Under the pieces are notes generated by a model. That model ran no database searches. It was not told where the DNA came from and saw nothing but the letters and a program-made list of their open reading frames with translations. From positions 1-12,635 of the forward strand of contig CAJLYN010000044.1 in the NCBI GenBank assembly GCA_905210875.1: DNA of 12,635 nt, in the 5' to 3' direction. Positions 1 to 8,491 of this stretch are shown in pieces. The position numbers and the translations under genes were made by a program. Every line of letters starts with the position of its first letter. Within the stretch, counting starts at the first letter, position 1. The stretch comes from an uncultured Bacteroides sp. GTDB lineage: Bacteria > Bacteroidota > Bacteroidia > Bacteroidales > UBA11471.

Positions 1-646
<646 letters not shown>

Positions 647-680
647 AGATGTTGTTCTGGTTTGGAATCGGAGTCTCTTT

Positions 681-1244
681 TTAATGTTTGGTGCTTACGG
701 CTTTGACCCGGTAATCGCAATGGGCTTTACCCCGAATGATGTTATTGAGTTTTGACTTGATAAGTTGCTTGCGTATGGGCGAGAGGTGGTCGATGAAAAG
801 TTTCCCGTCGAGATGGTCATACTCATGCTGGATGACCCGAGCCACATAGCCTTCGAAGACCTCGGTGTGCTCGACAAAGTTTTCGTCGCAATAGCGTATC
901 GAAAGTTTCTCCTGACGTACGACCGACTCATGAATGCCGGGCAGGCTGAGACACCCCTCCTCGCGCGAGACAGTATCGCCCTCGGTGGCAATGATGTGGG
1001 CATTTATCATGGCTTTGCGATAATTCTTATATTCGGGCCATGTGTCGGAAAGAGGGTCGAGATTGATGACCAGCACCCGTATGTCGAGGCCGATTTGCGG
1101 AGCGGCCAACCCTACCCCTTCGGCACTGTCCATCGTTTCAAACATATCATCAACGAGTTTTTTCAGGCCGGGATAGTCGGGGGTGATATCCGTGGCGATT
1201 TTACGCAGCACAGGCTGACCGTAAAGATAAATAGGTAATATCAT
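681..1244 (-). CDS. def: Peptide deformylase
   Basis: A 187-residue cytoplasmic metalloenzyme that removes the formyl group from the initiator methionine of nascent proteins. All three diagnostic motifs are intact: motif [11 protein letters not shown] (residues 43-52), motif II EEGCLS (95-100) and motif III QHEYDH (139-144). By family knowledge C98, H140 and H144 bind the metal and E141 is catalytic. The length is normal for the family. The start codon overlaps the ruvX stop codon as ATGA (1241-1244), suggesting translational coupling and transcription from the ruvX promoter. The tail after residue 150 is basic ([11 protein letters not shown]...) and ends KAVSTKH. This is an ordinary housekeeping gene with no oddities. 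Confidence 0.97.
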   Translation of the reverse strand: MILPIYLYGQPVLRKIATDITPDYPGLKKLVDDMFETMDSAEGVGLAAPQIGLDIRVLVINLDPLSDTWPEYKNYRKAMINAHIIATEGDTVSREEGCLSLPGIHESVVRQEKLSIRYCDENFVEHTEVFEGYVARVIQHEYDHLDGKLFIDHLSPIRKQLIKSKLNNIIRGKAHCDYRVKAVSTKH

Positions 1245-1669
1245 AGCTTGTTTTTATAAGATTGGCTTTCGAGGTAATCTTGCAGGATGATGGTAGCACT
1301 TATCTCGTCGACCAGAGCCTTGTCGCGGCGGGCCTTCTGTTTCAGGCCGCCGTCGATCATGGCGCGATGAGCCAAAGCCGAGGTGAAACGTTCGTCGAAA
1401 AACTCGACAGGCATCTCGGGCAGGGCCTTGCGCAATTTCGCCACAAAGGGCTTGATGTAACGCATGCTCTCCGAAGGGGTGTTGTCGAGCTGGCGGGGCA
1501 AGCCCACGACAATGCGTTCTACGGGTTCGCGCTGCACATAGTCGAGCAGAAACGGCAGGAGTTCGTGCGTAGCCACCGTACACAATCCGTTGGCGATGAG
1601 TTGCAAGGTATCGGTAACGGCTATTCCCGTGCGCTTGCGTCCGAAATCGATAGATAAAATGCGAGCCAT
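1241..1669 (-). CDS. ruvX: RuvX/YqgF-family putative pre-16S rRNA nuclease / Holliday junction resolvase
   Basis: A 142-residue protein starting [15 protein letters not shown], with an RNase H-like fold. The three expected acidic catalytic positions are visible: D8 in SIDFG, E93 in FFDERFT and D121 in LVDEISA. The conserved VVGLP (54-58) is also present. The family is described both as a Holliday junction resolvase homologue and as the nuclease that matures the 16S rRNA 5' end. The reading frame is open upstream to an ATG at 1759, but I chose the ATG at 1669 because the canonical YqgF start follows it directly and because a -7 promoter element (1678-1685) lies within the possible extension. 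It is the first gene of the ruvX-def-ettA unit and its TGA overlaps the def ATG. Confidence 0.93.
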   Translation of the reverse strand: MARILSIDFGRKRTGIAVTDTLQLIANGLCTVATHELLPFLLDYVQREPVERIVVGLPRQLDNTPSESMRYIKPFVAKLRKALPEMPVEFFDERFTSALAHRAMIDGGLKQKARRDKALVDEISATIILQDYLESQSYKNKL

Positions 1670-1677
1670 ATCGAGGA

Positions 1678-1685
1678 CAAAGATA
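1678..1685 (-). promoter_or_regulatory. Bacteroidota-type -7 element for the ruvX-def-ettA operon
   Basis: On the minus strand the bases read TATCTTTG, a full match to the TAnnTTTG -7 consensus of the primary sigma factor of Bacteroidota. Only about 8 bases separate it from the ruvX ATG at 1669, so transcription would begin almost at the start codon. No good TTTG-like -33 box is seen at the expected 19-21 base distance, so the call rests on the -7 element and its position. Confidence 0.55.
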
Positions 1686-1805
1686 CGAATTTTTGCAACA
1701 TCACCATATCTCACCGATTCCGGAAATACCCATAGCAAAAAAATGTCTCGCGTAATCACTGTCCCTTAGAAACAAAAGTTGCAGTAACTGTGCCAAAAAT
1801 ATCAG

Positions 1806-1835
1806 TTGACAAATTATTCTGTGCATATATCTTTG
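1806..1835 (+). promoter_or_regulatory. Promoter of the first PL11 gene (-33 TTG, -7 TATCTTTG)
   Basis: TTGAC at 1806-1810 is followed by TATCTTTG at 1828-1835, with 19 bases between TTG and the TA of the -7 box. This matches the Bacteroidota primary promoter layout (TTTG or TTG, 19-21 bases, TAnnTTTG). Transcription would start near 1841-1843, leaving a short A/T-rich leader of about 13-16 bases before the ATG at 1856. This rules out the upstream in-frame ATG at 1790 and makes the one at 1838 unlikely. Confidence 0.72.
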
Positions 1836-1855
1836 CGATGATAAAATTATTAACC

Positions 1856-4800
1856 ATGAAAAAGCACTACATCTTCCTGTATCTTTGTGCCTTATCTTTC
1901 ATGATTCCCTCATGGGGAGCAGCCCAGGTAGCACAAACCGAGAAACTCAATCGAGGCGTAGTAGCCGTGAACATGTCGAAGAGCGAAGGTCAAAAAAAGA
2001 CCGGCATCTTCCTCAGTTGGCGATTCCTCGACAGCGACGACAAAACTACCGCGTTCAATGTTTACCGCGACGGAACGCTCCTTACCCCTACTCCTCTTAC
2101 CACGGTAACCAACTTCACCGACACCGAAGGTACCCTTTCGTCGAAATATATGGTCGAGACTCTCGTCAACGGACAGGTTACCGAAAGCAACACGGTCGAT
2201 GAGATTTGGCCCACCATCTATAAGGAGATTCCCCTCGACCGTCCCGCCGGAGGAGTAACACCTCCTTACTCGGTTACCAACAACGGCTCGTTGGAGGAGT
2301 ATCCCAGCGGACAATCCTACACCTACTCTCCCAATGATTGCAGCACGGGCGATGTCGATGGCGACGGTGAATATGAAATCATTGTGAAATGGGATCCCAG
2401 CAATTCAAGAGACAACTCACAACGCGGTTATACCGGCGAGGTATATCTCGACTGCTATAAACTGAACGGACAAAAGCTGTGGCGCATCAATCTGGGACAG
2501 AATATCCGCGCCGGAGCCCACTACACCCAGTTCATGGTCTATGACCTCGACGGTGACGGAAAGGCCGAAGTGGCTTGCAAAACAGCCCCCGGAACCATCG
2601 ACGGAGCAGGCAACTATGTAATCATGGGCAATGACGACCCCACAAAAGATTATCGTGCAACAGACAAAAATGCCGGTATCGTTACCGGAGGGCCTGAGTA
2701 CCTCACTGTCTTCAACGGAGAGACAGGTGCCGAAATAGCTACTACCGCATATGCCCCCAGTCGTGGAAACAGCAAAGACTGGGGTAAAGACGATTACTTC
2801 AACCGGTCGGAGCGTTACCTGGCCTGCGTTGCCTATCTCGATGGCGTTCACCCCAGCCTCGTAATGTGCCGCGGATACTACCAGCGTACCGCCCTGGTAG
2901 CTTATGATTTCGACGGTACCAGCCTCACCCAACGTTGGATACACGACTCGACCGTATCGGGCAAAGGCGCTTACGGACAGGGCAACCATAATCTCTCGGT
3001 AGGCGATGTCGACAGCGACGGCTACGACGAAATCATCTACGGTGCCTGCGCCATCGACCATGACGGTACGTTGATGTACCGCACCGGCTTGGGCCACGGC
3101 GATGCCATTCACCTCTCCGACCTCGATCCCGACCTCGACGGTCTTGAACTGTTCACGCCCCATGAAGAAACCTCAGCCCAATACGGCTTTGACATTCACG
3201 AAGCAGGAACGGGTAAAATCATCTACGGTGAATATACCGGCAGCGACGTAGGCCGCGGTATTGCCGCCGATATCGGCCCGACCAGCCGAGGCTTTGAATT
3301 CTGGTCGACGGCCAACGGCAACATCTACGACTGCCGAGGCAACGTACTCTATACCAAGAACCGCCCATCGGTCAACTTCCGCGTTTACTGGGACGGCGAC
3401 CTGCAAGACGAGCTTCTCGACGGTGACCGCATCGACAAATGGGACTGGGAAGCCGGCAAAGCCAACCGCATCTTCACACTCTATAACTACGCCAGCTCTT
3501 CGTCGTGCAACGGCACCAAAAAGACTCCCTGTCTGCAAGCCGACCTCTTCGGCGACTGGCGCGAAGAGATTGTTCTGTGGAATAGTTCGACCAGCTCATC
3601 GCTGGTGGTATTCACCACGACATACGCTTCGGACTATCGCCTCGTAACTCCCATGCACGACCATGTATACCGCATGGGTGTGGTTTGGCAAAACGTGGCC
3701 TACAACCAACCTCCCCACCTGGGCTATTACATCGGTGACGGTACCGACCCGACAGCTGCCCGCCTTTCTAAAATCGGAGAAGGAAATCTGGTACAGAATG
3801 TCGAAATTGAAGAACCGATTGCCGAAATTCAATATATGTGGTTCAATGCCGAGAACGTAACTGTCGAAGGTAACCTGCCCTCGGGCGTTACAGCCAGCAT
3901 CGACAAGGAAAAATCTACCATAACCATCAGCGGTACTCCCGAAGAAATAGGAACATATACCTTTGCCTTAAACACGAACGGTGGTACCACCGACATTTCA
4001 CTGCCGGGAACCATCACAGTACGCACAGCCGAAGTCCTCACCGAAGTAGCCAATTTCCATTTTGACGAGACATCGGGTACAACAGCCAAGAACGAAATCT
4101 CGGGCGAAGCTTCGGCCAAAGCACTCAACCCTGCATGGGTAAGCGGCGTATCGGGCAATGCCATCTCGTTCGAAGGTCAAAGCGGTTACATGGTACAGCC
4201 TCACTACGATACCCTCTCGATGAGTAAAGGCTCCTTCTCTATCGCCTTGTGGTTCAAATCGCCGGGTGCCGACGGCATCGACTGGTATCTCTTCCACAAA
4301 GGCAGCCACACGGCAGGAGCCGTTCCTACGGCTACCGGCAAATGGATAGGTATCCAATACAAGAACAACAACCTCACCTTCGGTATCGATGATAATCAGA
4401 CGAAAACCAACCTCGATGTTCCGGCTTCGGACTACTTCGACAACAACTGGCACTTCCTCACCTGCGTGCGCGACTCGGCCAATAAAGTCATCTCGATGTA
4501 CATCGACGGTGAACTGGTGGGCACCAAAGACGATGCTACCGGCGATATCTTTGAAACCGAAGATATGGTTATCGGCAACTGCAACGTCAACTTCAATACG
4601 CCGTTCCAGGGAGCTATCGACGAACTGGTAATCTACACCGGTGCATTTAACGCAAACAAAGTTCGCAACCTCTACGAAGAACAACGGCCTACCGGCGCTA
4701 TTGAAGAAACAACAACCATGAGCGTAACCGAACGCGTGAAGGTGTTCCCGACAGTATTCAACGATGAAGTAACCATCTCGCTCAACGGCATATCCAATGA

Positions 4801-4978
4801 GGTTGTAGAGTTTACCATCTTTGCTGTCAACGGTTCGACGGTATACAACCGAAGCCTCCTCATCGACAGCTCAACACCGCTTACCATAAGCGGACTCCAA
4901 GAACTGCCGCAAGGATATTACACCTTACAGGTTACAACCTCAGAAGGAGTCTACACCCGGAAACTTATCAAGGAATAA
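1856..4978 (+). CDS. Secreted family-11 rhamnogalacturonan lyase with LamG-like domain and T9SS tail (copy 1)
   Basis: A 1040-residue protein predicted to cleave the rhamnose-galacturonate backbone of rhamnogalacturonan I by beta-elimination. The signal peptide is residues 1 to about 23 (MKKHYIFLYLCALSF...GAAQ). C11 does not sit in a lipobox, so this is not an obvious lipoprotein. An N-terminal Fn3-like strand region (about 28-125) precedes the PL11 propeller (to about 640). The propeller carries Asp-rich calcium-type loops DVDGDGEYE (166-174), DLDGDGKAE (230-238), DVDSDGYDE (384-392) and DLDPDLDGLE (422-431). Family-typical blocks GHGDAIHL, ADLFGDWREE and HDHVYRMG...QPPHLGYYIGDG are intact. 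An Ig-like domain (about 655-724) with PSGVTASI and SGTPEEIGTYTF follows. Next is a LamG/ConA-like domain (about 728-942, starting FHFDETSGT). A T9SS type A tail (about 960-1040) ends YTRKLIKE. The start at 1856 is fixed by the promoter at 1806-1835 and the signal peptide. PL11 is a firm call; the exact pectin substrate is inferred. Confidence 0.93.
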   Translation: MKKHYIFLYLCALSFMIPSWGAAQVAQTEKLNRGVVAVNMSKSEGQKKTGIFLSWRFLDSDDKTTAFNVYRDGTLLTPTPLTTVTNFTDTEGTLSSKYMVETLVNGQVTESNTVDEIWPTIYKEIPLDRPAGGVTPPYSVTNNGSLEEYPSGQSYTYSPNDCSTGDVDGDGEYEIIVKWDPSNSRDNSQRGYTGEVYLDCYKLNGQKLWRINLGQNIRAGAHYTQFMVYDLDGDGKAEVACKTAPGTIDGAGNYVIMGNDDPTKDYRATDKNAGIVTGGPEYLTVFNGETGAEIATTAYAPSRGNSKDWGKDDYFNRSERYLACVAYLDGVHPSLVMCRGYYQRTALVAYDFDGTSLTQRWIHDSTVSGKGAYGQGNHNLSVGDVDSDGYDEIIYGACAIDHDGTLMYRTGLGHGDAIHLSDLDPDLDGLELFTPHEETSAQYGFDIHEAGTGKIIYGEYTGSDVGRGIAADIGPTSRGFEFWSTANGNIYDCRGNVLYTKNRPSVNFRVYWDGDLQDELLDGDRIDKWDWEAGKANRIFTLYNYASSSSCNGTKKTPCLQADLFGDWREEIVLWNSSTSSSLVVFTTTYASDYRLVTPMHDHVYRMGVVWQNVAYNQPPHLGYYIGDGTDPTAARLSKIGEGNLVQNVEIEEPIAEIQYMWFNAENVTVEGNLPSGVTASIDKEKSTITISGTPEEIGTYTFALNTNGGTTDISLPGTITVRTAEVLTEVANFHFDETSGTTAKNEISGEASAKALNPAWVSGVSGNAISFEGQSGYMVQPHYDTLSMSKGSFSIALWFKSPGADGIDWYLFHKGSHTAGAVPTATGKWIGIQYKNNNLTFGIDDNQTKTNLDVPASDYFDNNWHFLTCVRDSANKVISMYIDGELVGTKDDATGDIFETEDMVIGNCNVNFNTPFQGAIDELVIYTGAFNANKVRNLYEEQRPTGAIEETTTMSVTERVKVFPTVFNDEVTISLNGISNEVVEFTIFAVNGSTVYNRSLLIDSSTPLTISGLQELPQGYYTLQVTTSEGVYTRKLIKE
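2318..3775 (+). repeat. Duplicated PL11 catalytic core, copy 1 (copy 2 at about 5550-6992)
   Basis: The propeller-coding part of the first PL11 gene recurs about 3.2 kb downstream in the same orientation. In the stretch encoding residues 157-250 I count 9 amino-acid differences in 94 positions. Many DNA runs are identical, for example GGCGATGTCGATGGCGACGG. Similarity falls off in the amino-terminal 130 residues and strongly after the core. This is a gene-scale tandem duplication, not a mobile repeat; I see no inverted ends or target duplications. Confidence 0.85.
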
Positions 4979-4994
4979 CTACTCTTTGTATGTG

Positions 4995-5030
4995 AAAACT
5001 CTGCCCTAAAGATTGGGGCAGAGTTTTTCT
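4995..5030 (+). terminator. Intrinsic terminator after the first PL11 gene
   Basis: A perfect 12-base-pair stem (AAAACTCTGCCC at 4995-5006 with GGGCAGAGTTTT at 5016-5027) encloses a 9-base loop. Its 3' arm ends in a run of five T. It begins 16 bases after the TAA of the first PL11 gene. The A-tract/T-tract symmetry could also let it act on the opposite strand. It argues that the two PL11 genes are not a simple bicistronic unit. Confidence 0.88.
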
Positions 5031-5037
5031 GTTCTTA

Positions 5038-5046
5038 TACCCTTTG
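5038..5046 (+). promoter_or_regulatory. Possible degenerate -7 element for the second PL11 gene
   Basis: TACCCTTTG resembles TAnnTTTG but has one extra base between TA and TTTG. It lies just after the terminator and about 60 bases before the ATG at 5109, where a separate promoter would be expected. No clear -33 box is seen, although T-rich sequence of the terminator occupies that place. Weak evidence. Confidence 0.25.
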
Positions 5047-5108
5047 CTCGTCGCGGGAGAGAAAAAAGGAACAAATCTTACACCATAAACATCACAAACC
5101 TCTCATTC

Positions 5109-8100
5109 ATGAAACAGAAACGACTCAACATCTTACTGCTACTTATCTTTCTGTCGACATTACCGTCGGTCAAAGCGCAGACACCACAGCAAGAAGTTCT
5201 TAACCGCGGTGTAGTAGCCGTAAAAACAAGCAACGGGGTCTTCGTCAGCTGGCGTTATCTCGGCACCGATAGCCCCTCGGCCGGTTTCAACCTCTACCGC
5301 GATGGCGAAAAGCTTAACAGCGAGCCCATCACCTCTTCGACCAACTACGTCGATGCCGGCGGTACACTCTCCTCGACATACGTTGTAAAACGGGTCGACT
5401 ACGGTCGTGAAACCGACGAATCGGAAGCAACTGCCGTATGGGATACTTTCTATAAGAAAATAAAACTGCAACGTCCACCCTCGGGCGTCACCCCGCCATA
5501 TACCGTAACCAATAGCGGCAATGAAGAAAATTATCCCAACGGACAGTTTTATTCTTATACCCCCAACGATTGTAGCACAGGCGATGTCGATGGCGACGGC
5601 GAATATGAAATCATCGTAAAATGGGATCCCAGCAACTCGCGGGATAATTCATTCTACGGCTACACCGGCGAAGTCTACATCGACTGCTACAAGATGGACG
5701 GCACACTCCTGTGGCGCATCAACCTGGGTCGGAATATCCGTGCCGGTGCCCACTACACCCAATTCATGGTCTATGACCTCGACGGCGACGGCAAAGCCGA
5801 AGTGGCCTGCAAGACAGCTCCGGGCACCATCGACGGACAAGGAAAAGCCGTGCTCATGGGCAACGATACCGAAGACCTCGACTTCCGCAACTCACGAGGC
5901 ATGGTCATCACCGGTACCGAATACCTCACAGTATTCAACGGAGAGACCGGAGCCGAAATAACCTCCGTCTCCTATGATCCTCCGCGCGGGAGTGTGACTT
6001 CTTGGGGTGGCGACAGCTATGGCAACCGCTCGGAGCGCTACCTGGCCTGCATCGCCTACCTCGACGGCATACGGCCCAGCCTTGTGATGTGCCGAGGATA
6101 CTACGAGCGTACCGCACTGGCCGCCTACAACTTCGACGGGAATGAGCTGACCCAACTATGGCTGCACGACTCCAAATCTCCCGGGCAAGGAGCCTACGGA
6201 CAAGGGAATCACAACCTTTCGGTGGGTGACGTCGACCAGGACGGCTGCGACGAAATCGTCTATGGTTCCTGCGCCATCGACCAGGATGGTACGTTGATGT
6301 ACCGTACCGGACTGGGACACGGCGATGCCATACACCTTACCGATTTCGACCCCGACCTCGACGGTCTTGAACTGTTTACTCCTCATGAAGAACCGACAGC
6401 CCAATACGGTATGGACCTCCATCGGGCCGGAACGGGTGAAATCATCTTTGGCCAATATGCCGGCAAAGATGTAGGTCGTGGTGGAGCAGGTGATATCGAC
6501 CCCAACTACCGAGGTGTCGAGTTTTGGACAAGTGAATGCGGCGTGCGCGACTGCAAAGGCAACTCGATAGGTGGCAGCCGACCGGCCATGAACTTCCGCG
6601 TTTACTGGGACGGAGACCTGCAAGACGAATTATTTGAAAACACGACTATAACGAAATGGAATCCCGATAAGAAGAAAGCTTCGACCTTGCTCGAACTTTC
6701 GGGTTATGAATGGACGGCTTCCTGCAATTCGACCAAAGCCACCCCTTGTCTGCAAGCCGACCTTTTCGGAGACTGGCGGGAAGAAATCATTTTGTGGAGC
6801 CGGAACGACTCGGCTTCGTTGGTTGTATTTACCTCCACAACGCCCACAGAATACCGCATACCCACCCTCATGCACGACCATGTGTACCGAATGGGTATCG
6901 CCTGGCAGAACGTGGCCTATAACCAACCACCCCACCTGGGATACTACATCGGCGACGGTGAAATTGAATATGCCCGACTTTCCAAGATTAGCCGCGGCGA
7001 CCGCAACCAGACTGTCGGCATCTTCATGCCCATCGACACCATAACCTTCCGTTGGGACCGCTGCGATGGCGTTGAATTGAACAGCGCCCTACCCGCTGGC
7101 ATCTCTTCGGCATACGACGAGGCCAGCCGCACCATATCGTTCTTCGGCACTCCTACCGTGGCCGGAAACTATACCATCGAACTGAGCACCTACGGTAACC
7201 CCGTAAACAACCCCGTAGAGACCATCTCCTTCGACATTATCGGAGAAGACAAGATAACGACCGTCGCTCAGTACCATTTCGACGAGACGTCGGGCTCGTC
7301 GGCCGCCAATGCCATATTTGGCCAGGCTGTGGCCGAAGGATTCTCTCCGGAATGGGTAACCGGCCACAGCGGAAATGCACTCTCATTCCCCGCCTCAATA
7401 GCCGAGACCGGCTGTCTGAAACAAACGGCATATCCCGAACTGGAAACTTTGGCTGACAATTCTTTCACCATAGCCTTGTGGGTGAAAGGCGAAAAAGCCG
7501 ATCAATGTATTCTGAACATCGAAGGCGATAATGGCTCCTATATCCGCATCGAGGGCGACAATCTGTTACGGTTCTCCGTATGCGACGGAACAAACGAGAC
7601 CCAGCTAACCGCTCGCATCATGCCGAGTCTGTTCAACAACGAATGGAACCAACTCCTCTGCATCAGAGACCGCGAAGATGGAAAACTCTATATGTTCCTC
7701 AACGGTGAACGGAGAGCTCAAACCGATGACAAATGCGGTAATCTCGAAATTTCTTCTCTCACCATCGGTAACCGAGAAGAAGAGGGCGCATACCTGCCCT
7801 TCAAGAGCTTGATAGACGAACTGGTTGTCTCCACCGGTGCCATGAACGAGCGACAAGCTGCCGAGTATTACGAGAAAACAAGCGCAGGAATTGTTGAGAC
7901 CGGTGTGGCTGACGGAAGCCTCTTACAGGTCTTCCCGACATACTTCACCGACCAATTGCAAATACAATTCAACCGTGAGACAAGCGGAACGGCTATTGTA
8001 TCGCTTCACAACAATGCCGGTGCCGTGGTATTCGAACGGGAATACAATGTCGACAGATTGCCCCGGCTCATTATCGCCGGTTTCGACGGCCTGCCACAAG

Positions 8101-8165
8101 GGACCTATATCTTGCACATTACCAATGGCGACTCGGTAGAGAGCCACAAACTTTTCAAACGATAG
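5109..8165 (+). CDS. Secreted family-11 rhamnogalacturonan lyase with LamG-like domain and T9SS tail (copy 2)
   Basis: A 1018-residue paralogue of the upstream gene with the same order of parts. Signal peptide residues 1-23 (MKQKRLNILLLLIFLSTLPSVKA). Fn3-like N-terminal region about 28-122. PL11 propeller to about 630 with DVDGDGEYE (159-167), DLDGDGKAE (223-231), DVDQDGCDE (374-382) and DFDPDLDGLE (412-421). Blocks GHGDAIHL, ADLFGDWREE and HDHVYRMG...QPPHLGYYIGDG are intact. An Ig-like domain (about 645-711) with LPAGISSAY and FGTPTVAGNYTI follows, then a LamG/ConA-like domain (about 717-922, starting YHFDETSGS). The T9SS-type tail (about 938-1018) begins LQVFPTYFTD and ends ESHKLFKR. The frame is open upstream to an ATG at 5013, but that start lies inside the preceding terminator and would bury the signal peptide, so I use 5109. 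Predicted role: extracellular rhamnogalacturonan I lyase, possibly with specificity shifted from copy 1. Confidence 0.92.
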   Translation: MKQKRLNILLLLIFLSTLPSVKAQTPQQEVLNRGVVAVKTSNGVFVSWRYLGTDSPSAGFNLYRDGEKLNSEPITSSTNYVDAGGTLSSTYVVKRVDYGRETDESEATAVWDTFYKKIKLQRPPSGVTPPYTVTNSGNEENYPNGQFYSYTPNDCSTGDVDGDGEYEIIVKWDPSNSRDNSFYGYTGEVYIDCYKMDGTLLWRINLGRNIRAGAHYTQFMVYDLDGDGKAEVACKTAPGTIDGQGKAVLMGNDTEDLDFRNSRGMVITGTEYLTVFNGETGAEITSVSYDPPRGSVTSWGGDSYGNRSERYLACIAYLDGIRPSLVMCRGYYERTALAAYNFDGNELTQLWLHDSKSPGQGAYGQGNHNLSVGDVDQDGCDEIVYGSCAIDQDGTLMYRTGLGHGDAIHLTDFDPDLDGLELFTPHEEPTAQYGMDLHRAGTGEIIFGQYAGKDVGRGGAGDIDPNYRGVEFWTSECGVRDCKGNSIGGSRPAMNFRVYWDGDLQDELFENTTITKWNPDKKKASTLLELSGYEWTASCNSTKATPCLQADLFGDWREEIILWSRNDSASLVVFTSTTPTEYRIPTLMHDHVYRMGIAWQNVAYNQPPHLGYYIGDGEIEYARLSKISRGDRNQTVGIFMPIDTITFRWDRCDGVELNSALPAGISSAYDEASRTISFFGTPTVAGNYTIELSTYGNPVNNPVETISFDIIGEDKITTVAQYHFDETSGSSAANAIFGQAVAEGFSPEWVTGHSGNALSFPASIAETGCLKQTAYPELETLADNSFTIALWVKGEKADQCILNIEGDNGSYIRIEGDNLLRFSVCDGTNETQLTARIMPSLFNNEWNQLLCIRDREDGKLYMFLNGERRAQTDDKCGNLEISSLTIGNREEEGAYLPFKSLIDELVVSTGAMNERQAAEYYEKTSAGIVETGVADGSLLQVFPTYFTDQLQIQFNRETSGTAIVSLHNNAGAVVFEREYNVDRLPRLIIAGFDGLPQGTYILHITNGDSVESHKLFKR

Positions 8166-8181
8166 GGTGCTTCTATCGTTT
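8157..8181 (+). other. Inverted repeat containing the stop codon of the second PL11 gene
   Basis: AAACGATAG (8157-8165) pairs perfectly with CTATCGTTT (8173-8181) across a 7-base loop. The 5' arm covers the last two sense codons (encoding K and R) and the TAG stop itself. The 3' arm ends in three T. It could be a weak terminator or an mRNA 3'-end stabiliser; it sits six bases before a much stronger hairpin. Confidence 0.6.
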
Positions 8182-8187
8182 CACTAT

Positions 8188-8222
8188 ACAGGGTTGCTCC
8201 GAGTGATTCGGAGCAACCCTGT
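8188..8222 (+). terminator. Strong hairpin downstream of the second PL11 gene
   Basis: A perfect 15-base-pair stem (ACAGGGTTGCTCCGA at 8188-8202 with TCGGAGCAACCCTGT at 8208-8222) has a 5-base loop. No T-run follows on either strand, so it is not a textbook intrinsic terminator. Given its place 22 bases after the stop codon, it probably ends or protects the PL11 transcript. Confidence 0.7.
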
Positions 8223-8491
8223 GTGCATAATTAAGGTCCAGACTGCTGAAACGCTACATGGTAAAGCTCTGTAATTTCTTATCGCGGCCCACTCTCTTTC
8301 CACGCTACCCTGCTACGGCATAAGACCATCACTCATATACCGGCATCTCAACCTCTGCGCACACGGAGTAGCTCCATATTCTCCTAACCATCGCCGAAGA
8401 GGCTCCGACGACACTGGGTCGGATTACTCATCAGAAGAGGTTCAACCCGACACGGAGCAATGCTCCACCGCCACTGCATCTTACAGGGAGA
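8223..8491. other. Gene-free gap between convergent units
   Basis: About 270 bases with no open frame that looks like a gene on either strand, no tRNA-like fold and no insertion-sequence ends. It contains a 6-base-pair inverted repeat TCCGAC/GTCGGA (8404-8409 with 8418-8423), a further CCGAC downstream at about 8446-8450 that could pair alternatively with GTCGG, and the short palindrome GGAGCAATGCTCC (about 8455-8467). I cannot assign a function. It may be a decayed remnant or an unknown small RNA. Confidence 0.4.

Noticed and set aside
2417..3163. A 248-codon minus-strand open frame opposite the first PL11 gene
   Set aside because: It mirrors the calcium-loop-rich PL11 core, and similar but broken shadows occur opposite copy 2, so it is not conserved as a protein.
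1856..8165. Tandem duplication as part of a transposon or integron
   Set aside because: No transposase, terminal inverted repeats, target-site duplications or attachment sites are visible around either copy.
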